A stretch of 40,916 nucleotides of DNA, from NCBI GenBank assembly GCA_946409645.1, contig CAMJXE010000018.1:1-40916 (forward strand), in the 5' to 3' direction. The DNA comes from an uncultured Bacteroidales bacterium (GTDB taxonomy: Bacteria > Bacteroidota > Bacteroidia > Bacteroidales > WCHB1-69). Under the pieces are notes generated by a model. It worked only from the letters and a program-made list of their open reading frames with translations. It did not search any database and had not been told where the DNA came from. The position numbers were made by a program, and so were the translations under genes. Positions 7,994 to 15,657 of this stretch are shown piece after piece; position 1 is the first letter of the stretch; the number at the start of each line of letters is the position of its first letter.

Positions 7994-8200
7994 TCAGTTC
8001 TGGATCAGATTTAAATCAGTCTGGGCCATCCCTGGATTACTTCTCTTAAAAACAATCCTCACAAATCCACCAGACACCTCATATTCCGGCTCAGGCACTC
8101 CCTGAGCATGGCAGGCATCCTCCATTCTCCCTACACCTGAGCCCCGTTTTCCAAGAAAGAAGATTAAACCGTAGTTTTCTTCAATCCCCATTTTGTTCAA
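7994..8200 (-). pseudogene. C-terminal fragment of an AlbA/RecG-like ATP-binding regulator
   Basis: The 68 residues include GKRGSGVGRMEDACHAQGVPEPEY followed by GGFVRIVFKR. This is the typical end of the AlbA_2 plus AAA_4-type (RecG-like) regulator family, in which GSGIxRM...GLPxPxF precedes a C-terminal beta strand. The usual 300 or more N-terminal residues are missing. The frame runs back only to a TGA near 8247, and no ATG with a ribosome site is present. It is a decayed remnant between the Qat operon and the AAA gene, which suggests repeated turnover here. Confidence 0.6.
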
Positions 8201-8249
8201 GTTTGGATGGCTATATTCTGTTTTCGATACCCCACTCCGTACAAATCAA

Positions 8250-8948
8250 CTATTCCAACAATCTTCTGAAATTAGACCAAACATCCACTTCTATCTTATA
8301 GGTTTTCAAAGACTCATTTATACTACGTAAAGTCTCAAAATGCGTTCCTGAAAAGTATGTAAATGGACTGTCCGTTTCAAGCAAAAGACGATTTGACGGT
8401 ATCAAAGGCAACATATCAAGAAATCGCTTCGATTTCATCATTGCCCCATTTATTGAAAAATAGCAACCACATTCTATTGCCTTTCTCAATTCTTCATTAC
8501 TTCCTGTGAACCAATGCAATATTGCCTTAAACCTATAATTATCCCTAAGGATATCAAGAATCATCCCAACAGCACGGCGGGAATGTATAGTCATTATCTT
8601 ACGACTATCATACCTGCATCGCTCCACTAATTCACCAAAAAAAGCAAATTGATTGTTTTGCCCTTCTTTTTCCGTATAATCCAACCCTACTTCACCTATG
8701 TATCTTGCTTCGGGCAGCAAATCCCACATCAACGGTATCTGACTCTGATATTTGCATACAAGTTCAGGATGAAATCCAAGTGCAAAACGAATATACTTGC
8801 TTGCAATCTCTCCAGATTCTTTCCTATATAATTCAGGCAGATTTGTGACAGCTATTGTATAAATCTGTCTTTCCTCAATTTCTCTGATTGAGGCTGCACG
8901 ATTTTTTTGCAAGTCTAAATGGAAATGAGTGTCAAAAAGATGTTCCAT
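8250..8948 (-). CDS. qatD: QatD, TatD-family metal-dependent nuclease
   Basis: A 232-residue TatD-like hydrolase. Metal ligands are visible in DTHFHLD (6-12), the Glu of YIGEVGLDY, and His in MTIHSRRA and ILHWFTGS, with the terminal Asp in LLETDSPF. TatD enzymes are 3'-exonucleases of TIM-barrel fold. It is the last gene of a QatA-QatB-QatC-QatD operon, an experimentally established anti-phage system. Its ATG overlaps the qatC stop by one base (TGATG at 8950-8946), so it is translationally coupled. It is slightly shorter than housekeeping TatD (about 260), as is common for the defence version. Confidence 0.9.
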   Translation of the reverse strand: MEHLFDTHFHLDLQKNRAASIREIEERQIYTIAVTNLPELYRKESGEIASKYIRFALGFHPELVCKYQSQIPLMWDLLPEARYIGEVGLDYTEKEGQNNQFAFFGELVERCRYDSRKIMTIHSRRAVGMILDILRDNYRFKAILHWFTGSNEELRKAIECGCYFSINGAMMKSKRFLDMLPLIPSNRLLLETDSPFTYFSGTHFETLRSINESLKTYKIEVDVWSNFRRLLE

Positions 8949-10246
8949 CAGAGTGAATCAATAAAACTCTTTAGTTCCTTAATACCATCCTCATACAACC
9001 TTACATACTCATCCTGTCGCTCTGTTATAGGTCCAGACATTTGTATAGCAGCATAGCTGTCTTTGGGTGTCGCCAAACCAAGTTTGTATGACTTCAATGC
9101 TTCTTTTCCCTTATCCGTATCATAGTTGTGGCGATAAGTGGATACATCATTCAAACCAGCGGCCAGGATAGCAGCCCTACGAATAGTACAAGGCAAGCAT
9201 TCACCACAATGACCGGCATCTTCACCCGTCCATCGCCCTTGGTCGGGATGCGAGCAAGATAAAGTATATTGATAATGGTTATTCAAATATGTTTGGTCTT
9301 TACACCGCTTCATCATCTCGCCTTTAGTCATCATTTGGAAGGGATTAATTAACGTAATATCCAATCCTAAATCTATGAGCAATTCCTGTATAAGCCCCAT
9401 AAAATAAGGATGTGTAGTACGGGTACTCAGACTGCCTAAACGCATAACCGTTAAAGGGATATTTAGCGATATTACACCATTTTCAGGAATATACAAATCC
9501 ACATGATGTCCCATGCCAGAAGCAAGAACAAAAGCATGGGCAAAAAACATCAAAGAACGTGACCGAGTAGAATCCTCAACCCCATTAGATGAAGCAGCAT
9601 AAAATCTGAAGAATCGCTCTAAGTCAACCCCATATTTGGTTGCTAAAGACATTATAACTCTATCTTGATAGCTCTTAACTCCTTTTCCACCTCCATAGTG
9701 ACTCACAAACATTGGTTTCTTTCCATCACTCAGCAAGTTAATGGCTCCTATAAAAGAGTCTAGACCTCCTGAAAGCATACAGAAAGTGTCAGCATCGACT
9801 CTTCTGGTGGTACGACGAAAACGCAATCTACCCTTCATATAGGAAACCTCATCTGCTGTTAACCCTACTCTTCTACGAAAGTGGAGCGTCCAATGATCGC
9901 CAGTAAGGAAGTCAAGTGCGTTTGTTAGAGTATCCTTGCATGATTCCCATTTTTCCAATTGAATAACAGGAATATACATTTCATGATTACGTGTCCACGC
10001 GTCTTCCTGCGCCTCACGACTAACCCTTTTGTCAACACAATAAACCATTAAGGATATGTAGAACAAATCAAGAGCTTCTTTCGTAAACTGTTTTGGAGTT
10101 ATATAAAGCTGCTTCTTACCTAATCCTGTTGTTGGGTTCCAGAATGTATATTGGAACTCAGAAGCATCATTTATATTTACCGTTGTTGACCCATCAACAT
10201 GGTAATCATCATTTTCAGAAAGTGTAAATACAAAACTTGATTTCAT
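8948..10246 (-). CDS. qatC: QatC, QueC-like PP-loop protein
   Basis: A 432-residue protein with an extra N-terminal region of about 150 residues, then a QueC-like domain. The PP-loop SGGLDS is at 159-164, HYGGGKG at about 183-189, and a four-cysteine zinc motif near the end uses C331, C347, C350 and C353 (HCGECLPC). QueC makes the 7-deazaguanine precursor preQ0. In Qat systems the QueC-like protein is a defence component whose reaction is less clear; a modification or nucleotide role is inferred. The stop of qatB overlaps this ATG (TAATG at 10248-10244). Confidence 0.9.
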   Translation of the reverse strand: MKSSFVFTLSENDDYHVDGSTTVNINDASEFQYTFWNPTTGLGKKQLYITPKQFTKEALDLFYISLMVYCVDKRVSREAQEDAWTRNHEMYIPVIQLEKWESCKDTLTNALDFLTGDHWTLHFRRRVGLTADEVSYMKGRLRFRRTTRRVDADTFCMLSGGLDSFIGAINLLSDGKKPMFVSHYGGGKGVKSYQDRVIMSLATKYGVDLERFFRFYAASSNGVEDSTRSRSLMFFAHAFVLASGMGHHVDLYIPENGVISLNIPLTVMRLGSLSTRTTHPYFMGLIQELLIDLGLDITLINPFQMMTKGEMMKRCKDQTYLNNHYQYTLSCSHPDQGRWTGEDAGHCGECLPCTIRRAAILAAGLNDVSTYRHNYDTDKGKEALKSYKLGLATPKDSYAAIQMSGPITERQDEYVRLYEDGIKELKSFIDSL

Positions 10247-11118
10247 TACAGTTCCTCCATTTGTTGATACGAAATATCAAACAATGTCTCAATAGCCCTA
10301 TTGAAGTCAGCCGGGTTTATCCCGCTCTTGACTATATTAGGCACAACACTATCCACAATTCCATCTATGTATTGCTTAATTGATTTTTCTAATTCACGTA
10401 AGTCTGATGTACTTTCACAGTTCTTCAGTGCTGTCTGCTCCGATTGCATAATCAGCTTGTCAAATATATAGTGCTTAATTAGTCCACCAACAAGTCGCTG
10501 AAGCAACTCCTCATTGAAAATATTAAACTCGCTAAGATTAATACTTTCATCGGTAGCAACATCAGCAAACGTTTCCTGCAAAGCCATATTCGCTAATGAA
10601 TCTTCCAAATCAATGGGAACAGGGGCGAGAAGGTTACAAATATCATTAAAGATATCTTTTGTAGGCCGCCCTTCAAATCTTATTCCAGCTTCCTCAAGAC
10701 GTTGTCGAATAGCTTCAGGGGTTCCTACAAAAAATGAGTAAACAGCTCCCGCGGTTTTGCGAACCTTTGCGGCTTGTCGTGTTGCATTAGTATGCCCACC
10801 AAGTGCTTTGGTATAATTCCTTATTACACTCTGCACATTACCACGGCGCCTATTGCCCATAGCTTTCCTCATGGAACTACGAACAGTTCCCCATGAAACG
10901 CTGGGCTGGGCTTGTTGTTCGACTTTTTGTCCTTCCTGATTACCATTTTCAGGATTCTCCTCTTGAAATCCTACTTCTTCAGGATTATATGCATTCGGGT
11001 CAGTACCAACTGGTATATCCCCGGCAGGAACATCCTGCCCAAGATTTCCGTCAGGGTTATAATCAGAAGGCAGCAACGATGTTTTCTTAGGACCTCCATA
11101 TAAACTTGATGTTCCCAT
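10246..11118 (-). CDS. qatB: QatB, Qat-system component
   Basis: A 290-residue protein with no catalytic motif I can see. Residues 1-75 are Gly/Pro/Asn/Gln-rich and probably disordered. The remainder is predicted helical, with RKAMGNRRRGNVQ at about 88-100 and a long C-terminal helical part. The call rests on its position between the KAP ATPase and the QueC-like gene, on its length, and on the SxRxAxG...NYxxxxGG pattern typical of QatB. It starts 2 bases after qatA. Its biochemical role in Qat is not known to me. Confidence 0.82.
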   Translation of the reverse strand: MGTSSLYGGPKKTSLLPSDYNPDGNLGQDVPAGDIPVGTDPNAYNPEEVGFQEENPENGNQEGQKVEQQAQPSVSWGTVRSSMRKAMGNRRRGNVQSVIRNYTKALGGHTNATRQAAKVRKTAGAVYSFFVGTPEAIRQRLEEAGIRFEGRPTKDIFNDICNLLAPVPIDLEDSLANMALQETFADVATDESINLSEFNIFNEELLQRLVGGLIKHYIFDKLIMQSEQTALKNCESTSDLRELEKSIKQYIDGIVDSVVPNIVKSGINPADFNRAIETLFDISYQQMEEL

Positions 11119-11120
11119 TA

Positions 11121-12956
11121 TTATCTTTTTGATGGAATAATTGATTCTAACTGAGCATGTCTTTCAATGGTTTTCTTTACTTCAGCATTTGTAGAAAGAT
11201 AATCGTTGAATTTCTTTGCTTCTTCGGTAGAAAGTTTTGATATGAAAGGTGACAGTTGGCCATAAGCAACTGCCGTATATCTACTTGCCGGAAGTTCCAT
11301 CAGTTTCTTTAAGGCTTCTTCTATCATACTAGCCTTTACACAGAAATCTGTGTAAGAACGTAGAATCGCCACATTCATTGTCGACGAACTTTCTATCACT
11401 GTAAACACTTCAGATGCAATGATTGCTTTCTCGCCAGGGGCCAAACTATCTACTAATTTGAGAGCATTGTTTCTGTTGGATTCAGTACCATCCACCAAAC
11501 ACTCGTAGCATTTACGAGCACTGGGGCTTAACTGGTCCAGATTTGACTGTCCATAACGATTTTTGACATCAGCGAAATAGACATATTTTCCCAAATCTTC
11601 TTCACCCAAATTTGTTCCATTCATCATCCAATTTTTCACCCAATCCTTGTCTTTCCACGCTGCAAAAGGATTCTCATCATTCAACTCTTCTCCTCTTTCA
11701 AACGTCTTGAAAATCTCCCTATTCTCTGGTTTTGTAACGGCCTTGAAAAACTCTGGATTAAAATACTCAGCCAGCATCAGTTTTGCCAATGTATTTTTAT
11801 CAAGCGTCACGTTCCTTGCCTTCGCAAGATCCAACCTCATATACAGAGTATTGAGGAATCGTTTACATTGACGAGGGTTTCCATTAATGCAGGGAGCCAG
11901 CACTGATGAAATCTGTCTGGCTAAAGCCATATCGTTCTTGCATCTCTCAGATATATCAGACAACTTTTCACTGAGCAATTCCATGGTTAAATCCTGGTCT
12001 GGTTTTAGAGAATAAACTACTTCAAGTATTCTATTGAATTGTTCTTCTGTTAAGCTTTGCTTTAACAGCAAGCAGGCCAGATATTGGTTAACTTCAGTAC
12101 GGGTAAGTTGAGGTATATGAAGAGGATATTGAATAACTTTCTCTAGATACTCTTTCCCGACATCAAGATTATTGCCAGGGATTTCCTTGTATTTGCTCTT
12201 TATGGAATACTGAATGAGACGTTCATCCGCGCCAATAACAAACGACATTCCTTCAACAAAAAGGAACAAACGCATAGCTTCGAAAACTTCCAGAACAGTA
12301 TCAGGTAAGCAACGGTCAAGTTCATCAATGAATACGACCACATTTTCTACTTTGCTCTTCTTCAGCAGTTCCTTAAACTCTTCCCTGAAATTCTTGATTT
12401 CCGTCCGAGTATTTTCTTCTTTCTTAAACTTGCCAAGGATTTCTTCAATCTCTTTTGCGTCTACCTCGCCAGCATTTGTCTTAATAGATGTCAAAACATT
12501 GCTTAATGCCAAATCTGTCAATGTTCCAATCCCGCCAGTCAAGAAAAAGTCCAACCCATATTTGAGACCCTTCCCAAGAATCTTTTTGAAATCTATCTTC
12601 TTGATAAGCTCTTTGGCATAATCAGTGACTTCTTTACTGAATCGCTCTTCGTCAGCCAAAGCATCCAATATGGCACCACAAAGAGAAGTCTTTGTATCTT
12701 CATAACTTTCAAAAAGCCACCCGTTAAACTCTATACAAAGAGTTTTAACCTTATCTTTCTCTTTCTTGTTCACTGGATTTTTCCCCTCAATCTTTTTTTG
12801 AGCTAACTTCATCAGACTGGACTTACCACTACCCCAGTCTCCATACAATCCGATTGTCGAAGGGGACAAATCTCTATTGGTCGCTATGTCTGCAACCATA
12901 TCTACCATATACCCAAAATTCAGGTAGTCAATTTCAGCTTCTTTATCTGGCCACAT
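11121..12956 (-). CDS. qatA: QatA, KAP-family P-loop NTPase
   Basis: A 611-residue KAP NTPase. Walker A GDWGSGKSS is at 39-47 and Walker B VVVFIDELDRCLP at 206-218, with the DxxDR signature of the family. The span between them carries a hydrophobic Gly-rich stretch (about 125-155) that could be membrane-associated, as in many KAP proteins. The C-terminal half contains the helical NPRQCKRFLN segment typical of KAP. It is the first gene of the Qat operon. No convincing promoter lies directly upstream; the nearest TAnnTTTG is at 13637, so a long leader or a small upstream gene is possible. Confidence 0.9.
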   Translation of the reverse strand: MWPDKEAEIDYLNFGYMVDMVADIATNRDLSPSTIGLYGDWGSGKSSLMKLAQKKIEGKNPVNKKEKDKVKTLCIEFNGWLFESYEDTKTSLCGAILDALADEERFSKEVTDYAKELIKKIDFKKILGKGLKYGLDFFLTGGIGTLTDLALSNVLTSIKTNAGEVDAKEIEEILGKFKKEENTRTEIKNFREEFKELLKKSKVENVVVFIDELDRCLPDTVLEVFEAMRLFLFVEGMSFVIGADERLIQYSIKSKYKEIPGNNLDVGKEYLEKVIQYPLHIPQLTRTEVNQYLACLLLKQSLTEEQFNRILEVVYSLKPDQDLTMELLSEKLSDISERCKNDMALARQISSVLAPCINGNPRQCKRFLNTLYMRLDLAKARNVTLDKNTLAKLMLAEYFNPEFFKAVTKPENREIFKTFERGEELNDENPFAAWKDKDWVKNWMMNGTNLGEEDLGKYVYFADVKNRYGQSNLDQLSPSARKCYECLVDGTESNRNNALKLVDSLAPGEKAIIASEVFTVIESSSTMNVAILRSYTDFCVKASMIEEALKKLMELPASRYTAVAYGQLSPFISKLSTEEAKKFNDYLSTNAEVKKTIERHAQLESIIPSKR

Positions 12957-13072
12957 AATCTATAAAGTATTAATTACTACAAGTCCGTGGGCGGCTTTCC
13001 ACCTGCGGGCTTGCTTCCTTATTTTAGCAGAAGCAGACTTGCCGCTAACGCGTCAAGCTGGCTGGAACGGTG

Positions 13073-13303
13073 CTACTTGTTGTGATTATCTTGCTTATCC
13101 CCTCCGCCACTGAAAGCCAACTGGTTGAATTTCTCCACTCTGTCAGGCTTCAGTCCCCCTGTAGTTATACGCTTATTTGTAGTCTTCCAACACGACCGCA
13201 AATTACGTTCTTCAGGAATATAGCGAAAAGGCTTTCTGTCGTTCTCTTTATAGAACAGCATCGCCTCCTCATATCTTTCTATCCATTTCTCATCATGAGT
13301 CAT
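13073..13303 (-). CDS. Small protein with one helicase-associated-like (HA) repeat
   Basis: A 76-residue ORF. KWIERYEEAMLFYKENDRKP, then ERNLRSCWKTTNKRI and LKPDRVEKFNQLAF follow the pattern of a helicase-associated domain repeat (W..RY..L..F......LG.W....R......L...R...L). Such repeats normally occur in tandem at the end of superfamily 2 helicases; here one copy stands alone 116 bases upstream of qatA on the same strand. It may be a remnant of a lost helicase or a small partner. The ribosome site is weak. Confidence 0.4.
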   Translation of the reverse strand: MTHDEKWIERYEEAMLFYKENDRKPFRYIPEERNLRSCWKTTNKRITTGGLKPDRVEKFNQLAFSGGGDKQDNHNK

Positions 13304-13498
13304 AACGAAAGAATATTTTCCAGATCTGTTGACCTATAAGCACCGTATTTGGTTTCCAGAAGTACTTTTCCACTCTCTAGACACATCAATTTATGCCTCA
13401 GCCCACCTCATTCCCTTGTGAGACCATCCCAACCTTACGTGTCTATTTGGATCCTCCCAGAAGCCGTTTCGATGTCGTCAATGATAAAACCAACTATT

Positions 13499-13521
13499 CC
13501 TCCATGTTTCCAACATGGAGG
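13499..13521. repeat. 10-bp perfect inverted repeat
   Basis: CCTCCATGTT (13499-13508) and AACATGGAGG (13512-13521) with a 3-base loop. It directly precedes the duplicated CAAATAGGGGACAG, so it may be a small non-autonomous element or a terminator-like stem. Confidence 0.6.
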
Positions 13522-13549
13522 CAAATAGGGGACAGCAAATAGGGGACAG
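13522..13549. repeat. Tandem duplication of a 14-base unit
   Basis: CAAATAGGGGACAG occurs twice head to tail (13522-13535, 13536-13549) and is followed by CGTTTTAC. GGGGACAG-type motifs occur in REP-like intergenic elements, but no transposase of that kind is in the window. Confidence 0.6.
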
Positions 13550-13636
13550 CGTTTTACAAACGCCTGAAATCCAAAGTCTTCCGAACCCGGAGGGCTGTTT
13601 TTGGATTTCCCCTTGTTTTGCCGACATTTATCGCTG

Positions 13637-13644
13637 CAAAGCTA
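13637..13644 (-). promoter_or_regulatory. Candidate -7 box for the HA-ORF/Qat transcript
   Basis: TAGCTTTG on the minus strand matches TAnnTTTG. It would transcribe the HA-like ORF and then qatABCD with a long leader. It is the only good match found upstream of qatA in this gap. Confidence 0.35.
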
Positions 13645-13912
13645 CAGAAAATTTTAATTTCTTTCTGCAAAAAAATCCTAAAATGTTTTTAGCATTGGCT
13701 TCTACCCATAAAGCGAGGGCCAGTTTCCTTCAATAAAAGACTGCTCGCTGTTGTGTCTTACAGCATCCCCCTATCGGAGATGGTAAGATGCGGGAGATCT
13801 GGCCACCTCCTCCCGCTCACATTCCTCCCACGGGAACGGCATTTACAGAGGGGTTAGTGTTTAAAATGAAAGGAAGCATTACAATATTATGTGAGGATGT
13901 CTGTTTTTTCAG

Positions 13913-13920
13913 TACTTTTG
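13913..13920 (+). promoter_or_regulatory. -7 box of the ATPase-nuclease operon
   Basis: TACTTTTG matches TAnnTTTG and lies 38 bases before ATG 13958. Confidence 0.55.
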
Positions 13921-13957
13921 CAGACGATAAAATTGTAGAAGATTATTTGTTACTATT

Positions 13958-15223
13958 ATGGACAAAAACAGATTGACAATCAGGAATATAGGGCCTTTGA
14001 AAGATGTCGTTATTGACATCACAAAATTCAATGTCTTTATTGGTCCGCAGAGCAGTGGGAAAAGTTGTATCTTGAAAATAGCCTCATTTTGCAAATGGGT
14101 GGAGAAAAGAATAGAGTTGAGTCAATCTCACGAAAAGTACCTCAATGATGACGTGTTTATGAAACGCTTGATTGACTTTCACAAGCTTGACGGCTTCCTA
14201 AATGAGGATTTTCTGATACAATACGAATCTTCACACATGTCATTCACCATTTCCGGGTCTGCTTCTAATTTAGAATACAAGTTCAACTGGAACAGGTCGG
14301 AAAAATGGACTTACCGACGTCCTAAAATCGCTTACATCCCCGCTGAACGTAATATTGTAGCTGTCATTCCAAATTGGTTCGATATTTCTTTTTCCAATGA
14401 AAACAATACGCTGAACTATCTGTCTGATTGGGAAAACGCCCGCAGTTTCTTTTCCCAGAAGAATCATCTGGAAATCCTCGATTTGGGGATGTCGTATTAC
14501 TATGATAAAGAAAATCGCAGGGAAAGCGTTCGGGTTGACAATGAAAAAGAACTGCTGTTCTCTAATGTGTCAAGTGGACTCCAATCGGTCATTCCGCTTT
14601 GTGGAATCATCGAGTATCTGACATTGTATGCACGAGCCCAAGAAAGACGTCATGGGGTTGAGATGAAAAATGAGTTAGAGAACCTTGAGAATTTGTTATA
14701 TCAAGAAAAATTTCCGTATTTGGGTGGGGGTAAATTTGTCTTAAGACCGGAACATCAATCCTCAGAATCTTCGGAGTTGCGAGCCAAGCCATTTGATGAT
14801 TATGAAACGGCCAAAGAATTCGATTGGACACTAAACAACTATGCGAAAACGCAATATACATCCCTTTACCTCGAAGAGCCGGAAGAGAATCTGTTCCCGT
14901 CCACTCAATACGCATTAATAAAATGGATGGCAGAAAGGATCAATCTGGTGGATGATAATCAAATATGGATTGCCACTCATAGTCCGTATATTTTATCATC
15001 ATTCAACAATCTCATACAGGCGGCAGAATCTGACAACCAAGCAGCAGAGACAATTATAGGCAAGAAATCTACAGTGCCATTTGAAAACATCAATGTGTAT
15101 TCTGTTTCTAATGGCACGGTAAAAGAAATTAAAGATAACGAACTCCGCCTCATCTCACAAAACGATTTGGACGCTGTTTCCGACATAATCTCATCTGACT
15201 TTTCAAACCTCATCTCACTATGA
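13958..15223 (+). CDS. OLD/ABC-type AAA ATPase, putative defence sensor
   Basis: A 421-residue ATPase of the AAA_15/AAA_21 (OLD-like) group. An N-terminal LTIRNIGPLKDVVIDI strand pair is followed by Walker A GPQSSGKS (29-36), a YIPAERN block (126-132), ABC-signature-like SSGLQS (205-210), Walker B LYLEEPEENL (303-312) and switch His in ATHSPY (339-344). It lacks a C-terminal TOPRIM domain, so unlike OLD or GajA it has no nuclease of its own. Its stop overlaps the start of a small nuclease-like gene (ATGA, 15220-15223), implying a stoichiometric two-protein system. Such pairs are usual in phage defence; the specific system is not one I can name. Confidence 0.8.
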   Translation: MDKNRLTIRNIGPLKDVVIDITKFNVFIGPQSSGKSCILKIASFCKWVEKRIELSQSHEKYLNDDVFMKRLIDFHKLDGFLNEDFLIQYESSHMSFTISGSASNLEYKFNWNRSEKWTYRRPKIAYIPAERNIVAVIPNWFDISFSNENNTLNYLSDWENARSFFSQKNHLEILDLGMSYYYDKENRRESVRVDNEKELLFSNVSSGLQSVIPLCGIIEYLTLYARAQERRHGVEMKNELENLENLLYQEKFPYLGGGKFVLRPEHQSSESSELRAKPFDDYETAKEFDWTLNNYAKTQYTSLYLEEPEENLFPSTQYALIKWMAERINLVDDNQIWIATHSPYILSSFNNLIQAAESDNQAAETIIGKKSTVPFENINVYSVSNGTVKEIKDNELRLISQNDLDAVSDIISSDFSNLISL

Positions 15224-15654
15224 CCACTACAATCCCGGAAAAATGCGTAACAGCGAAAAATCATTCTCAAATTGTTTTCGGCGAGAAACGCTCGAAAATC
15301 ACATTTGAAAACCCTACAGCCGCCCAATATCTCGCCATCAAGGTGGATGGTTGTGTATTTAACGAACAGGATGGACGAAAATGCGACTTTTTGTTGCAAA
15401 GTGTTGAGCACGGTGACCAATATTTCGTGGAATTGAAGGGCAGCGACACCTCCAGTGCAGTTGAGCAGCTTAACGATACGATTGACAGAATTCCCCCTTC
15501 CAAAAGCAATGCATCACGAATGGCATTCGCTGTCTTTTCAAACCGTTGTCCTAAGAACGATTCAACTAGGCAGGCCATCGAGAAAAGGTTTTATAAAAAA
15601 GGCGTGAAGCTGTCTTTTTGCAGTACGGGCACAACGTTCAAACTGAGCAGATAA
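15220..15654 (+). CDS. Small PD-(D/E)XK-like nuclease, partner of the ATPase
   Basis: A 144-residue protein with a minimal restriction-endonuclease-like core. CDFLL carries Asp56, then YFVELKG gives Glu71-x-Lys73, matching D-(x14)-E-x-K. A following helix (SSAVEQLNDTI) and strand (RMAFAVFSN) fit the fold. It is coupled to the ATPase by a 4-base overlap. I infer an ATPase-gated DNA- or RNA-cutting effector. It ends 3 bases from the convergent methylase gene with no terminator between, so transcripts probably overlap. No family name recognised. Confidence 0.65.
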   Translation: MTTTIPEKCVTAKNHSQIVFGEKRSKITFENPTAAQYLAIKVDGCVFNEQDGRKCDFLLQSVEHGDQYFVELKGSDTSSAVEQLNDTIDRIPPSKSNASRMAFAVFSNRCPKNDSTRQAIEKRFYKKGVKLSFCSTGTTFKLSR

Positions 15655-15657
15655 GTT

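Larger units (their letters stand above)
12957..13957. other. 1-kb mostly non-coding region between Qat and the ATPase-nuclease pair
   Basis: Apart from a small HA-like ORF (13073-13303, minus) I see no gene. The region holds a 10-bp perfect hairpin (13499-13521), a tandem 14-base duplication (13522-13549), a 7-bp GC hairpin (13790-13816), and two divergent -7 boxes (minus 13637-13644, plus 13913-13920). It looks like a junction of separately acquired modules. Confidence 0.5.
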
